A stretch of 31,889 bases of DNA from an uncultured Bacteroidales bacterium (GTDB lineage: Bacteria; Bacteroidota; Bacteroidia; Bacteroidales; P3): contig CAMNIH010000004.1 of NCBI GenBank assembly GCA_946540365.1, positions 1 through 31,889 on the forward strand, given 5' to 3'. This document shows, one piece after another, positions 6,506-15,735 of this stretch. The translations under genes were made by a program, and so were the position numbers. Positions within the stretch are counted from its first letter, which is position 1, and every line of letters starts with the position of its first letter. The notes below the pieces were generated by a model. The model saw nothing but the letters and a program-made list of their open reading frames with translations. It was not told where the DNA came from and did not search any database.

Positions 6506-7552
6506 ATGCAGATAAAAAGTCTTATATCTCAGTACATTGATGAGATACGTGCCGCACGTATCGAGGATTTTAAAGACAAGGCAGCCGAGGTGGAGCAGTT
6601 CCGTGTGCGTTTCCTCGGCCGTAAAGGTATAATGAACGACCTGTTTGAACAGTTCAAGGCTCTCCCCAACGACCAGAAGAAGGAAATCGGCATTGCCCTT
6701 AACCAGCTGAAGACTGCTGCGTTGGCCAAGGTCGAGGAGTGGAAGAGTTTTGTCGAACAGGCACCTGAGTTGAACAATACGCATGACCTTACGCTCCCCA
6801 CGGATTTCGTGCAGCAGGGAAGCCGTCATGTGCTTTCTGTGGTGATGAACGAGATTGTCGACATCTTTGCCCGCATCGGCTTCACTGTCGAGGAGTCGGT
6901 CGAGATCGAGGACGACTGGCATCTGTTCTCCGCACTCAATTTCCCTCACGACCATCCCGCCCGCGATATGCAGGATACCTTCTTTGTGGAAAAGGAGGAG
7001 GGCAAGCAGGAGGTGGCGTTGCGTACCCACACCTCCTCGGTGCAGGTACGAGTGATGGAGACCCACAAGCCCCCCATCCGTATCATCGCTCCGGGTCGAG
7101 TGTTTAGAAACGAGGCAATTAGTGCTCGTGCGCATTGTATCTTCCATCAGGTCGAGGCGTTGTATGTGGATAAGAAGGTGACTTTCGCTGACTTGAAACA
7201 GACGCTCCTCTATTTCGCCAAGGAGATGTTTGGCGAACACACACAGATCCGTCTGCGTCCCAGTTACTTCCCGTTCACGGAACCGAGTGCCGAGATGGAC
7301 ATCTCGTGCAACATCTGTGGCGGTAAAGGATGTAATATCTGCAAAGGCACAGGGTGGCTGGAGATATTGGGATGCGGCATGGTCGATCCCAATGTGCTGG
7401 ATGCGTGTGGCATTGATAGTAAGGAATATACGGGCTTCGCTCTGGGTATGGGTGTGGAACGTATGGCAATGCTCAAGTATCAGATTCGTGACCTCCGTCT
7501 CTATTTCGAGAACGACTTGCGCTTCCTTCATCAATTTGACAATATTATCTGA
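6506..7552 (+). CDS. pheS: Phenylalanine-tRNA ligase alpha subunit
   Basis: A 348-residue class II aminoacyl-tRNA synthetase subunit that, with PheT, charges tRNA-Phe. The N-terminal helical arm covers residues about 1-90. The catalytic core follows: motif 2 (APGRVFRNEAISARAHCIFH, with the IFHQVEAL segment after it) and motif 3 (GFALGMGVERMAMLKY) near the C-terminus. Between them is the Cys-rich segment CNICGGKGCNICKGTGW, followed by LEILGCGMVDPNVL, as in many bacterial PheS proteins, where the cysteines may bind metal. The length is normal. The stop overlaps the folB start by one base (TGATG), so the two are translationally linked. pheT is not in this window. Confidence 0.97.
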   Translation: MQIKSLISQYIDEIRAARIEDFKDKAAEVEQFRVRFLGRKGIMNDLFEQFKALPNDQKKEIGIALNQLKTAALAKVEEWKSFVEQAPELNNTHDLTLPTDFVQQGSRHVLSVVMNEIVDIFARIGFTVEESVEIEDDWHLFSALNFPHDHPARDMQDTFFVEKEEGKQEVALRTHTSSVQVRVMETHKPPIRIIAPGRVFRNEAISARAHCIFHQVEALYVDKKVTFADLKQTLLYFAKEMFGEHTQIRLRPSYFPFTEPSAEMDISCNICGGKGCNICKGTGWLEILGCGMVDPNVLDACGIDSKEYTGFALGMGVERMAMLKYQIRDLRLYFENDLRFLHQFDNII

Positions 7553-7908
7553 TGGCCCGTATCGCGATTAATGGGATGCGTTTCTATGCGCATCATGGGT
7601 GCTTCGAGCAGGAGCGTGCCATAGGAACGCATTTTATGGTAGACCTGCAGTTCGATACCGACACTGCAAAGGCTGAAGTGTCTGATAGTATAGGTGATAC
7701 GGTGAGTTATCTGGATGTTTACCAGGTGGTGAAGTGCGAGATGCAGCAGCCGTCCAATTTGCTGGAGCATGTGGGCCGAAGGATAGGGGAGAGTGTGCTC
7801 GGCGAGTTCGCCGACATTGTGTCGGTCACGGTGAAGGTCTATAAGATGAATCCTCCGCTGGGGGGGCAGATGGACTCGGTGAGTGTGGAGCTGTCATTGA
7901 ACCGTTGA
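7552..7908 (+). CDS. folB: Dihydroneopterin aldolase
   Basis: A 118-residue protein of normal FolB length. It cleaves 7,8-dihydroneopterin to 6-hydroxymethyl-7,8-dihydropterin and glycolaldehyde in folate synthesis. Visible family features are the start INGMRFYAHHGCFEQER (with the conserved Glu), the GDTVSYLDVYQVV segment, LLEHVGRRIGESVL, and the catalytic-Lys region VTVKVYKMNPPLGG near the end. It is cytoplasmic and probably octameric, as in the family. It overlaps the pheS stop by one base, and its 3' end faces the radC 3' end 35 bases away. Confidence 0.95.
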   Translation: MARIAINGMRFYAHHGCFEQERAIGTHFMVDLQFDTDTAKAEVSDSIGDTVSYLDVYQVVKCEMQQPSNLLEHVGRRIGESVLGEFADIVSVTVKVYKMNPPLGGQMDSVSVELSLNR

Positions 7909-7943
7909 ACTCTATTCAAACACCATAGAATAAGACGGTTGTG

Positions 7944-8657
7944 TTAGATTAAACCCTCGTCGTGGAAGCTGTAGTAGTCGGGTTGTCCGGTGGCAGTGAC
8001 GGCGATGATAAGGTGCTCGATAACATGTATTTGAAGCAGTTTCCCTGCTTCGACCAGTTGGTGTGTCAGGCGGCGGTCTTCGGAGCTGGGGCGTGTGCTG
8101 CCGGCAGGATGATTGTGTAATACGGAGACTTTCACTGCTTTACATTCGATTGCGTTGCGGAAAAGGATCCTTGGGTCGACGAGCGTTTCCGTTTGCCCTC
8201 CCATGGCAATTCGTTGACGAGAGATGACCCGATTGTGGACGGTCAGATAGACAGCCCAGAACTCCTCGTGGTCCAAATCGGCGACGACGGGTTTCATGTA
8301 TTTGAATAACGAAGTGCTGTCGCTGATAATCAGCTCTTTGGTGTCGTTTATCTCCCCTTGCATGCGCCAGCCCAGCTCGAGGGCGGCCAATAGTGTGGCG
8401 GTTTTGGCATTCCCCATGCCTCGGACAGATGACAACTGGTTGAATTCCAGGCGTGACAGTGTCGTCAGTCGGTTGCCAGACATGTCGAGGATCTCTTTGG
8501 CAACTTCGACTGCTGATTTGCCAGTTACGCCGCTTCGTAAAAGAATCGCAATCAGTTCAGCGTTAGTTAGTTCCTTCTTTCCGCGGAGGATCATCTTTTC
8601 GCGCGGACGGTCCTCGTCGGCCCATTCCTTGACGGACAGGTATTTTTTTTCTTCCAT
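7944..8657 (-). CDS. radC: RadC family JAB-domain protein
   Basis: A 237-residue protein. An N-terminal helix-hairpin-helix-like part (residues about 15-90, with the segment LSSVRGMGNAKTATLLAALEL) precedes a JAB/MPN metal-binding domain with the motif HNHPAGSTRPSSED (His at 181 and 183, Asp near 194). It was historically linked to DNA repair, but later work in Escherichia coli did not support a repair role, and the true function is uncertain. The start at 8657 is preferred over the in-frame ATG at 8696 because that codon lies just upstream of the -7 promoter element (8686-8693), so it would not be in the transcript. It diverges from secDF. Confidence 0.92.
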   Translation of the reverse strand: MEEKKYLSVKEWADEDRPREKMILRGKKELTNAELIAILLRSGVTGKSAVEVAKEILDMSGNRLTTLSRLEFNQLSSVRGMGNAKTATLLAALELGWRMQGEINDTKELIISDSTSLFKYMKPVVADLDHEEFWAVYLTVHNRVISRQRIAMGGQTETLVDPRILFRNAIECKAVKVSVLHNHPAGSTRPSSEDRRLTHQLVEAGKLLQIHVIEHLIIAVTATGQPDYYSFHDEGLI

Positions 8658-8685
8658 ATCTTCTTGTATATCTATAATTTCGGTG

Positions 8686-8693
8686 CAAAGATA
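8686..8693 (-). promoter_or_regulatory. Promoter -7 element for radC
   Basis: On the minus strand this reads TATCTTTG, followed by CACC, a perfect TAnnTTTG match about 30 bases before the radC ATG at 8657. No clear -33 TTTG was found. It lies back to back with the secDF promoter (8714-8744) and decides the radC start codon. Confidence 0.65.
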
Positions 8694-8713
8694 CATCTTT
8701 TTTTTTAATTTTG

Positions 8714-8744
8714 TTTGTCATGTCCAGATTTTTTGGTATTTTTG
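8714..8744 (+). promoter_or_regulatory. Promoter for secDF and probably the downstream genes
   Basis: TTTG (8714-8717), a 19-base spacer and TATTTTTG (8737-8744) followed by CA form a complete Bacteroidota promoter. The leader to the ATG at 8792 is about 40 bases. Confidence 0.75.
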
Positions 8745-8791
8745 CACATTCAAATGTGGAAATGAAAAAAATATAAATTTATACATAAACT

Positions 8792-11700
8792 ATGCAGAAT
8801 AAAGGACTTATCAGATTTTTGGCATGGGCATTCGCGTTGGTTTGTTTGTTCCAATTGTCGTTTACTTTTGTGACAAGCAGCGTTGAGCGCAAAGCCAAGA
8901 AATCAGCTGAAAACTACATCAAAAGTGAGCAGGCGCAGAAGTTGGTGGCCGACCGTACCGTCAACCCCGTCGACGCCCAGATCCTTATGGATTCGCTCCG
9001 TAACGACCGTGAGGCCCGCTATCTGGATTCCATGGCCTCGCAGAAAGTCTATCTGGGTTACACCTATCGTCAGTGCCAGAGCCGTGAGATCAACCTCGGC
9101 CTCGACCTGAAGGGTGGTATGAACGTGATGCTCGAGGTCTCCACCGTCGACGTGGTTCGCGCGTTGGCCGACCACACCGAGGATCCCCTCTTCAACCAGG
9201 CGATCGACAACGCCCTGGCTACGCAAAAGAAGAGCACCAATCGCGACTTCGTTTCGATTTTCTACGATGAAATCCTCAAGCTCGATGCCAATGTGCAGTT
9301 GGCTTCCTATTTCAGCGGTCAGCTCCGTGACAAGATCAAACTCGGCGACAAGAACGACGATGTGATCAAGGTCGTCAAGGAAGAGGCCGCCGGTGCTTAT
9401 GACCGCACGTACCAAATCCTGAGCCAGCGTATTGATAAGTTCGGTGTGGCCCAGCCCACCATCCAGAAGCTCTCGGCTTCGGAGCGCATCTTGGTTGAGC
9501 TTCCCGGTGTTAAGGAACCTGAGCGCGTGCGCAAGCTTTTGCAGGGAACCGCCCAGTTGGAGTTCTGGCAGACGTATGACAATACCGAGGCTATCGGTTA
9601 TCTGGCCGCTGCCAATACCTACCTGGCATCGATCAACAATACCAATGAGACTGATTCCAACGCTGTTGCGCAGGAAGAGGTGGCTGTGAAAGACAGCGCG
9701 GAGGCGATGCTTGACCAGCTGACTGCTGACGATGCCACCACGGCCTCGCAGGCTGCCAACCTTGAGGAGTTCGCCAAGACCAACCCCTTGATTTCAAAGT
9801 TGCAGCTGTACATGGACCAGAACGGTCAGCCCCTGCAGGGTCCTATCGTGGGTCTTGCGGCCGGCAAGGATCGTGCCGATATCAGTGCCATGCTCGAGAA
9901 GGCTGCTGAGAAAAAGGTCTACGATCCCCGTACGGTGAAGTTCCTCTGGTCGGCCAAGGCCGACGAGCACTTCGGACCGGATGTGTATGTCCTCTATGCT
10001 ATCAAGATCACTACCCGCGACGGTTCGGCTCTGCTCGATGGCGGTTGCATCAGCGACGCCCGTCAGGACTTCTCGACCGTGGGCGGCAATGAAATCTCTA
10101 TGACAATGAATAGCGAGGGCGCGCGCGAGTGGAAACGTATCACGGGCGAGAATGTGGGTAACTGTATCGCCATCGTCCTCGACGACCAGGTCTACTCGGC
10201 ACCTCGCGTCAATGGTGAGATCGCCGGTGGCCGCTCCTCGATCACGGGCGACTTTACGTTGGAAGAGGCCAAGGACCTTGCCAACATCCTGAAGAGCGGT
10301 AAGCTCCCGGCCCCCGCCGTTATCGTGCAAGAGGCCGTCGTCGGACCTTCGCTGGGTCAGGAGTCGATTCGCAACGGTTTGATCTCGTTCATCCTTGCCT
10401 TTGTTGTGGTGCTCATCTATATGGTGGTGTTCTACAACCGCGCAGGCTGGGTGTCGGTGGCTGCCCTTATTACTAATGTATTCCTTCTTATAGGTATCCT
10501 CGCCTCCATCGGTGCGGTTCTCACCCTGCCTGGCATTGCCGGTATCGTGTTGACCATGGCCATGGCAGTCGACGGCAACGTGATTATCTACGAGCGTGTC
10601 AAGGAAGAGCTCCGTGCCGGAGCCAGTCTTGCCAACGCTGTTGAAAACGGTTTCAAAAACGCCTACTCGGCTATCATCGACGGTCAGGTGACCACCTTCC
10701 TGCTGGGTCTGGTGCTGATCATGTTCGGTTCGGGTGCCGTACAGGGCTTCGCTGTCACCCTCTGCATCGGTATTGTGACTTCGCTCTTCACCTCGATCTT
10801 CATCACTCGTTTGATTATCGACGGCAACCTGCAGCGCAAGCGCAACATCACCTTCTCGTTCCCCTTCTCGGAGAATTTCCTGCGCAACGCGCATGTCGAC
10901 TTTATTGGCAAACGCAAAGTCTTCTACACCATCGCCGGTGTGGCCATCGTGATCTGTGTGGCCAGCTTCTGCTTCCGCGGTTTGAGCTTCGGTATTGATT
11001 TCTCGGGTGGCCGTACCTATGTGGTTCGTTTCGACCAGCCGGTCAATGCTGTCGATGTGCGTGCCGACTTGGCAAAGCAGTTCGACGAGGCCCCCGAAGT
11101 GAAGACCTATGGTCCGAGCAACCAGTTGAAGATTACGACCAAGTACAAGATCACCGAGGACGGCGATGCTGTCAAGAACGAGATTGTCGAGAAACTGTAT
11201 GCTGGAACCAGCGAGTACTTCTCGTCGCCGATTACTGTCGACGAGTTCAAGAGCACGGAGACCAATCCTCTCGGCATCATTCAGGCCGACCAGGTGGGTG
11301 GCACGATTGCCCATGACAATCTGGTCCACTCGATCTGGGCTGTGATCGGTGGTCTGCTTGTGATGTTTGTCTATATCGGACTGCGTTTCCGCAGCTGGCG
11401 TTTCGGTATCGGATCTGTGGCCGCTCTGGCTCACGATACTATTCTGGTCATTGGTATCTTCTCGCTGCTTTACGGCCTGCTGCCGTTCAACCTCGAGGTC
11501 GACCAGTACTTTATTTCGGCCGTGCTGACGGTTATCGGTTACTCCATCAATGCCACGGTGGTTATCTTCGACCGTGTGCGTGAGTACCGCAAGCTTTATC
11601 CGAAGCGCGACCTTACGACCCACATGAATGATGCAATCAACTCCACTCTGGCCCGTACGGTGAATACGTCGGGTACCACCTTCGTTACCCTGTTGATGAT

Positions 11701-11848
11701 GTTTATCTTCGGTGGCGAGGTGATTCGTGGATTTATCTTCGCCCTCTTGGTTGGTGTGCTCGTCGGCGTCTTCTCGTCGCTGTGCATCGCCTGCTCGGTG
11801 GTATATGAGATCTCCGGCAAGCAGAAAACCAAAGAGTTGGCCCAATGA
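8792..11848 (+). CDS. secDF: Fused protein translocase subunit SecDF
   Basis: A 1018-residue fusion of SecD and SecF, the usual form in Bacteroidota. It uses the proton motive force to help complete protein export through SecYEG. One N-terminal membrane helix (residues about 5-28) is followed by the SecD signature INLGLDLKGGMNVML near residue 100 and a large periplasmic domain, enlarged around residues 270-400. A cluster of membrane helices includes MAMAVDGNVIIYERVKEEL (Asp594). The SecF half begins with FGIDFSGGRTYVVRF near residue 735 and ends with helices that contain ALAHDTILVIG and YSINATVVIFDRVREY (residues about 916-932). In most SecF proteins that I know, the last motif is YS(I/L)ND; here Ala replaces Asp. 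There is no obvious terminator before the next gene, 42 bases on. Confidence 0.97.
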   Translation: MQNKGLIRFLAWAFALVCLFQLSFTFVTSSVERKAKKSAENYIKSEQAQKLVADRTVNPVDAQILMDSLRNDREARYLDSMASQKVYLGYTYRQCQSREINLGLDLKGGMNVMLEVSTVDVVRALADHTEDPLFNQAIDNALATQKKSTNRDFVSIFYDEILKLDANVQLASYFSGQLRDKIKLGDKNDDVIKVVKEEAAGAYDRTYQILSQRIDKFGVAQPTIQKLSASERILVELPGVKEPERVRKLLQGTAQLEFWQTYDNTEAIGYLAAANTYLASINNTNETDSNAVAQEEVAVKDSAEAMLDQLTADDATTASQAANLEEFAKTNPLISKLQLYMDQNGQPLQGPIVGLAAGKDRADISAMLEKAAEKKVYDPRTVKFLWSAKADEHFGPDVYVLYAIKITTRDGSALLDGGCISDARQDFSTVGGNEISMTMNSEGAREWKRITGENVGNCIAIVLDDQVYSAPRVNGEIAGGRSSITGDFTLEEAKDLANILKSGKLPAPAVIVQEAVVGPSLGQESIRNGLISFILAFVVVLIYMVVFYNRAGWVSVAALITNVFLLIGILASIGAVLTLPGIAGIVLTMAMAVDGNVIIYERVKEELRAGASLANAVENGFKNAYSAIIDGQVTTFLLGLVLIMFGSGAVQGFAVTLCIGIVTSLFTSIFITRLIIDGNLQRKRNITFSFPFSENFLRNAHVDFIGKRKVFYTIAGVAIVICVASFCFRGLSFGIDFSGGRTYVVRFDQPVNAVDVRADLAKQFDEAPEVKTYGPSNQLKITTKYKITEDGDAVKNEIVEKLYAGTSEYFSSPITVDEFKSTETNPLGIIQADQVGGTIAHDNLVHSIWAVIGGLLVMFVYIGLRFRSWRFGIGSVAALAHDTILVIGIFSLLYGLLPFNLEVDQYFISAVLTVIGYSINATVVIFDRVREYRKLYPKRDLTTHMNDAINSTLARTVNTSGTTFVTLLMMFIFGGEVIRGFIFALLVGVLVGVFSSLCIACSVVYEISGKQKTKELAQ

Positions 11849-11890
11849 TGAGTGTAAATAAAAATAATCAATAATCTACATGTAAACGCA

Positions 11891-14800
11891 ATGAGAATGT
11901 TTAGAAAAGTACTATTGACATTCGGACTCTTGCTGATGGCGGAAGTGGTAGCCTTCGCTCAGGGAACCCTGAAGGGTACTATTACCGATGCCAAGACGAA
12001 AGAGGCTCTGCCTTTCGTTAACGTTGTGGTTAAGCAAGATGGTAAACAAGTACACGGTGGACAGACCGATTTTGATGGTATCTACACCATCAAACCCCTT
12101 GCCGTCGGCAAGTACGACATCGAGGTGTCGTATGTGGGCTACAACCGTTATGTCCAGACTGGTATCAATGTGAAGGCCTCTGGCTTCACCGTCGTTGACG
12201 TCGCCTTGAATCCCACGGCAACAACCCTTGAGGTGGTTGACATCGTGGCCGACAAGGTGCCTGTGATCGAGATCGGCTCTGCCGAGCAAGGTGCCCGTCT
12301 TTCGAGCGACGATATTGCCCGCATGCCGGGTAACTCGGTGGAAAGCATCGTGGCATCGGTGGGTGGTATCGGATACAGCGATGGCGGTACCGGTACGGCC
12401 CGTGGTGAGAGCGGCATGGTTACCCAGCAGGGTAACGTCCGCAAACGTACGGGTATTGCGGCTCCTAAGGAGGCTATCGCCGAGATCCAGGTTATCCTGG
12501 GTGGTACACCGGCCAGCATCGGTGAGGCTATCGGCGGCACGCAGATTATTACGCTTAAACCGCCAACGAGCCAGTTCAAGGGCTTGGTGCGTTGGGAGAC
12601 ATATCTGGACTACCGTCTCTACAATGCCCTGGTGCTTTATTTGACGGGTCCGGTGATCAAGAAGAACTTTGTGCAGGACGACGGCTCCTCGATCGAGCGT
12701 ACTCTCGTGGGCTTCCGTCTGACTGGCCAGGCTTCGTATGAGAAGTCGCCGTTCTATCGCGTCAAGGATTATCGTTACCGCATCGTTAACGACGAGTTGG
12801 TGCGTCAGTTCGAGCAGAATCCTCTGTCATACGACCCGCTGACCGGCGGTGTCAACTACTCGGCCGAGACCGAGCTGCGCAAGGAGGACTTCTACGAAAT
12901 CACTCGTCTGCGCAAGAAGAACTTCACGGATCCCTCGCGTGTGCCGAACCTGCAGTACTACAGCATCGGCATGGAGGGCGCTCTCGACTTCCGCTTCTCG
13001 GACTATGCCACTCTGACCTTGACGGGTGAGTTCAGCTACAGCCACTCCCCCTCGGCGGGTATCTCGCCTCTGACGATGCCGTTGATGGGCCAGATGGTCG
13101 GCGAGGCAGTCAACATGGCGTTGACGGTCGACTTCACTCAGCGTTTCCCCGATGCCGAGTCGTCGAACGAGGATGAGGCCAAGGCTTCGTCGCCCATCAA
13201 AAACGTGATGTACAATGTCACGGGAATGATCAACCGTTACACCTCGAGGTCGTACGACGAGACTTTCGGAAGCAGTATCGACGATGTGTTTAAGTATGGT
13301 TATATTGGTAAATTCATCACTGAGAAAGTCCCGACCTACGAGTTGCGTCAGATCAATTACAATGGTATCCAGCAGTGGGCCAACGTGCAGAACAACTGGA
13401 GAGACCAGGTGACCTATGTTTCGCCCAACGACCCTGTCAACGGCTACACCTCCTACAACCCCATCCTGGCCAACTACAACGAGCAGCTCTTCTTCTCGCC
13501 CGAATTCCAGGATATCCAGCCGTACCTGACAACCCGTGATTATATCAATCTGTATAAGGGTCTGTACAACGGTGACTCCCCCTCGAGCATCTACAACCTG
13601 ATCAATAACGTGGGTGTCAAGGGCTCGAGCTTCTCCAAGAGCCAGAACGATTACCTCTACCTGCAGGCCAAGGCTTCGGCCGACATCAAGGGCCATGAAA
13701 TCGAGGTCGGTTTCCAGTATGACCAGATGTGGCAGTCCTCCTATTCTTTGGGTGCCTACAGCCTGTGGACCATCATGCGTCAGAATGCCAACCGTCATAT
13801 CTTGCAGATGAACACTGCCGACTCGGCTGCCATCTATGAGCAGCGTGGTTCCCAGCTGTATGTCAGCTATCCCCGCTTGCTCGACAAGGATCAGCAGTCC
13901 CCCTTCGACGAGGCTTTCCGTAAATATTTGATCGAGCATGGCTATCGTAACACCGACGGCAGCCTTATCGACGACTACACTTGGATTGATATCGACCGTT
14001 ACTCTCCCGATGATTATGTGGCCGCCGGCGGTATCGAGATGTTCTCGGCCGACGAGCTGTTCAACAGCGGCAACCAGATCGTCAGCTATCTTGGTTACGA
14101 CCACACCGGTAAGAAGTACAATGGTCGCGATTGGAACTTCGACCGCTTCTTCAATTCCGACGAGCGTCTCCTCCCGGCCTTCTCGCCTATCTACATGGCA
14201 GGTTATATCCAGGATAAGTTCTACTTCCAAGACCTTATCTTCAATGTCGGTGTGCGTGTCGACTACTTCAACGGCAACCAGTGGGTCATGAAGGATCCCT
14301 ATCTGCTCTACGAGGCCTACACTGTTGCCGACATCCGCGAGACCCCGTCCCTCATCAGTGGCGGTGACCAATATCTCTATACCGATGGTATCGAGGATTG
14401 GATTCCTTATGTGACTTACGTTCCTGACGAGACCAACACCAGCATGCCGACCATCGTCGGTTACCGTTCGCCCGACGGCAAGTGGTATAATGCTTCCGGT
14501 ACCGAGGTTGCTTCGCCGAGCGAGGTCAACGGTGTCTCGGGTAAGCCTACTCCTTATCGTACTGGTGGCGACCATGGCGGTCAGGCTGCTTTCAAGAACA
14601 ACACCGTCTATCGCAGCGCTTTCGAACGCTACACTCCCCAGATTGTCGCCATGCCGCGTATCGCCTTCTCGTTCCCCATCGGTGAGAAGTCCCAGTTCAA
14701 GGCCAGCTACGACATTATTGCCCGTCGTCCCTCTTCGGGATGGGAGGCCAGCTACCTCAGCTACCTGTACATGACTCAGGTGTCGCTCATCACCAACCCC

Positions 14801-15709
14801 AACCTGAAACCCGAGCGCATCACCAACTACGAACTTGGATTCCAGCAGGCCCTCAACCAGTCGTCGGCCATCAGCGCCTCGGCCTACTACAAAGAGACCC
14901 GCGACCTGATCCAGCTCGTCCAGTATGCTGGTGCTGACCCCAACCCCAACTACTATAGCTACGACAATAAGGACTTCCGTACCATCAAGGGTGTCACCCT
15001 GGCCTACGACCTCCGTCAGACCAAGAATGTCCGTATCAATGCCAACTACACCCTGCAGTACGCTGAGGGTACCGGCCTGTCGTCCGCCACGATGACTGAG
15101 CTTATCAAGGAAGGTTACACGACCCTGAAGATGCTCAATCCTATCAGCGATGACCGCCGTCATGAGTTCAAGGCCAACGTCGACTTCCGCTATCGTTCGG
15201 GTGCCAAGTACAATGGTCCCGTCATTACCCGTGTCGTGACCGACAAGGAGACTGGCGAGAAGCGCAAGAAAGAGATCAAGCTCCTCGAGAACTTCGGTAT
15301 CGACTTCCTCGCTGTCGCTCAGTCCGGTCGTCCGTACACGAAGCAGCTCTCCAACTCGCAGGCCACCATCGTCGGTGGTTATCGCGGAGCTCGTCTGCCG
15401 TGGGGCTTCTACTTCAATGTCGTTGCCGACAAGGTGTGGTTCATCAATGTCGGAAAACGTGAGACCTACCTCAAGGTCGACCTCACCGTCAACAACCTCT
15501 TCGATATCCGTAACGTTGTCGGAGTCTTCCCCGTCACGGGCAACCCCGAGGACAATGGTTATCTGACCGACCCCGAGTCGCAGCAGGTCATCAATGCCTA
15601 CCTCGACCCGCAGGCCTATCGCGACATCTACACCATCATCCTGCGCAACAACACCTGGAATTACTCCAGCCCGCGCACGATCAAATTGTCCGTGTCCTAT
15701 AACTTCTAA
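11891..15709 (+). CDS. TonB-dependent receptor with N-terminal carboxypeptidase-regulatory-like domain
   Basis: A 1272-residue outer-membrane receptor. Residues 1-23 are a signal peptide (ending AFA before Gln24). Residues about 25-108 form a carboxypeptidase-regulatory-like sandwich (GTLKGTITDAKTKEALPFVN, then DFDGIYTIKPLAVGKYDIEVS). Residues about 110-215 are a plug-like region (LSSDDIARMPGNSVESIVAS, later GGTPASIGEAIGGTQ). The rest is a long barrel that ends in an aromatic strand (TIKLSVSYNF). The N-terminal extension is SusC-like, but there is no SusD partner and the plug signature is diverged. It should import a ligand with energy from TonB-ExbBD, or act as a surface-module partner; the ligand cannot be told. 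The next gene begins 26 bases on, so the two are almost certainly co-transcribed. Codons are strongly C-ending. Confidence 0.92.
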   Translation: MRMFRKVLLTFGLLLMAEVVAFAQGTLKGTITDAKTKEALPFVNVVVKQDGKQVHGGQTDFDGIYTIKPLAVGKYDIEVSYVGYNRYVQTGINVKASGFTVVDVALNPTATTLEVVDIVADKVPVIEIGSAEQGARLSSDDIARMPGNSVESIVASVGGIGYSDGGTGTARGESGMVTQQGNVRKRTGIAAPKEAIAEIQVILGGTPASIGEAIGGTQIITLKPPTSQFKGLVRWETYLDYRLYNALVLYLTGPVIKKNFVQDDGSSIERTLVGFRLTGQASYEKSPFYRVKDYRYRIVNDELVRQFEQNPLSYDPLTGGVNYSAETELRKEDFYEITRLRKKNFTDPSRVPNLQYYSIGMEGALDFRFSDYATLTLTGEFSYSHSPSAGISPLTMPLMGQMVGEAVNMALTVDFTQRFPDAESSNEDEAKASSPIKNVMYNVTGMINRYTSRSYDETFGSSIDDVFKYGYIGKFITEKVPTYELRQINYNGIQQWANVQNNWRDQVTYVSPNDPVNGYTSYNPILANYNEQLFFSPEFQDIQPYLTTRDYINLYKGLYNGDSPSSIYNLINNVGVKGSSFSKSQNDYLYLQAKASADIKGHEIEVGFQYDQMWQSSYSLGAYSLWTIMRQNANRHILQMNTADSAAIYEQRGSQLYVSYPRLLDKDQQSPFDEAFRKYLIEHGYRNTDGSLIDDYTWIDIDRYSPDDYVAAGGIEMFSADELFNSGNQIVSYLGYDHTGKKYNGRDWNFDRFFNSDERLLPAFSPIYMAGYIQDKFYFQDLIFNVGVRVDYFNGNQWVMKDPYLLYEAYTVADIRETPSLISGGDQYLYTDGIEDWIPYVTYVPDETNTSMPTIVGYRSPDGKWYNASGTEVASPSEVNGVSGKPTPYRTGGDHGGQAAFKNNTVYRSAFERYTPQIVAMPRIAFSFPIGEKSQFKASYDIIARRPSSGWEASYLSYLYMTQVSLITNPNLKPERITNYELGFQQALNQSSAISASAYYKETRDLIQLVQYAGADPNPNYYSYDNKDFRTIKGVTLAYDLRQTKNVRINANYTLQYAEGTGLSSATMTELIKEGYTTLKMLNPISDDRRHEFKANVDFRYRSGAKYNGPVITRVVTDKETGEKRKKEIKLLENFGIDFLAVAQSGRPYTKQLSNSQATIVGGYRGARLPWGFYFNVVADKVWFINVGKRETYLKVDLTVNNLFDIRNVVGVFPVTGNPEDNGYLTDPESQQVINAYLDPQAYRDIYTIILRNNTWNYSSPRTIKLSVSYNF

Positions 15710-15735
15710 TCCATCAGCGAAAAAAATAAATCAAG

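Noticed and set aside
9794..11845. A 683-codon minus-strand frame opposite secDF
   Set aside because: Shadow of secDF with His/Asp/Gly/Arg-rich composition; secDF itself is unambiguous.
12827..15163. A 778-codon minus-strand frame opposite the TonB-dependent receptor
   Set aside because: Same codon-bias shadow effect; low-complexity Val/Gly/Asp composition and no upstream promoter.
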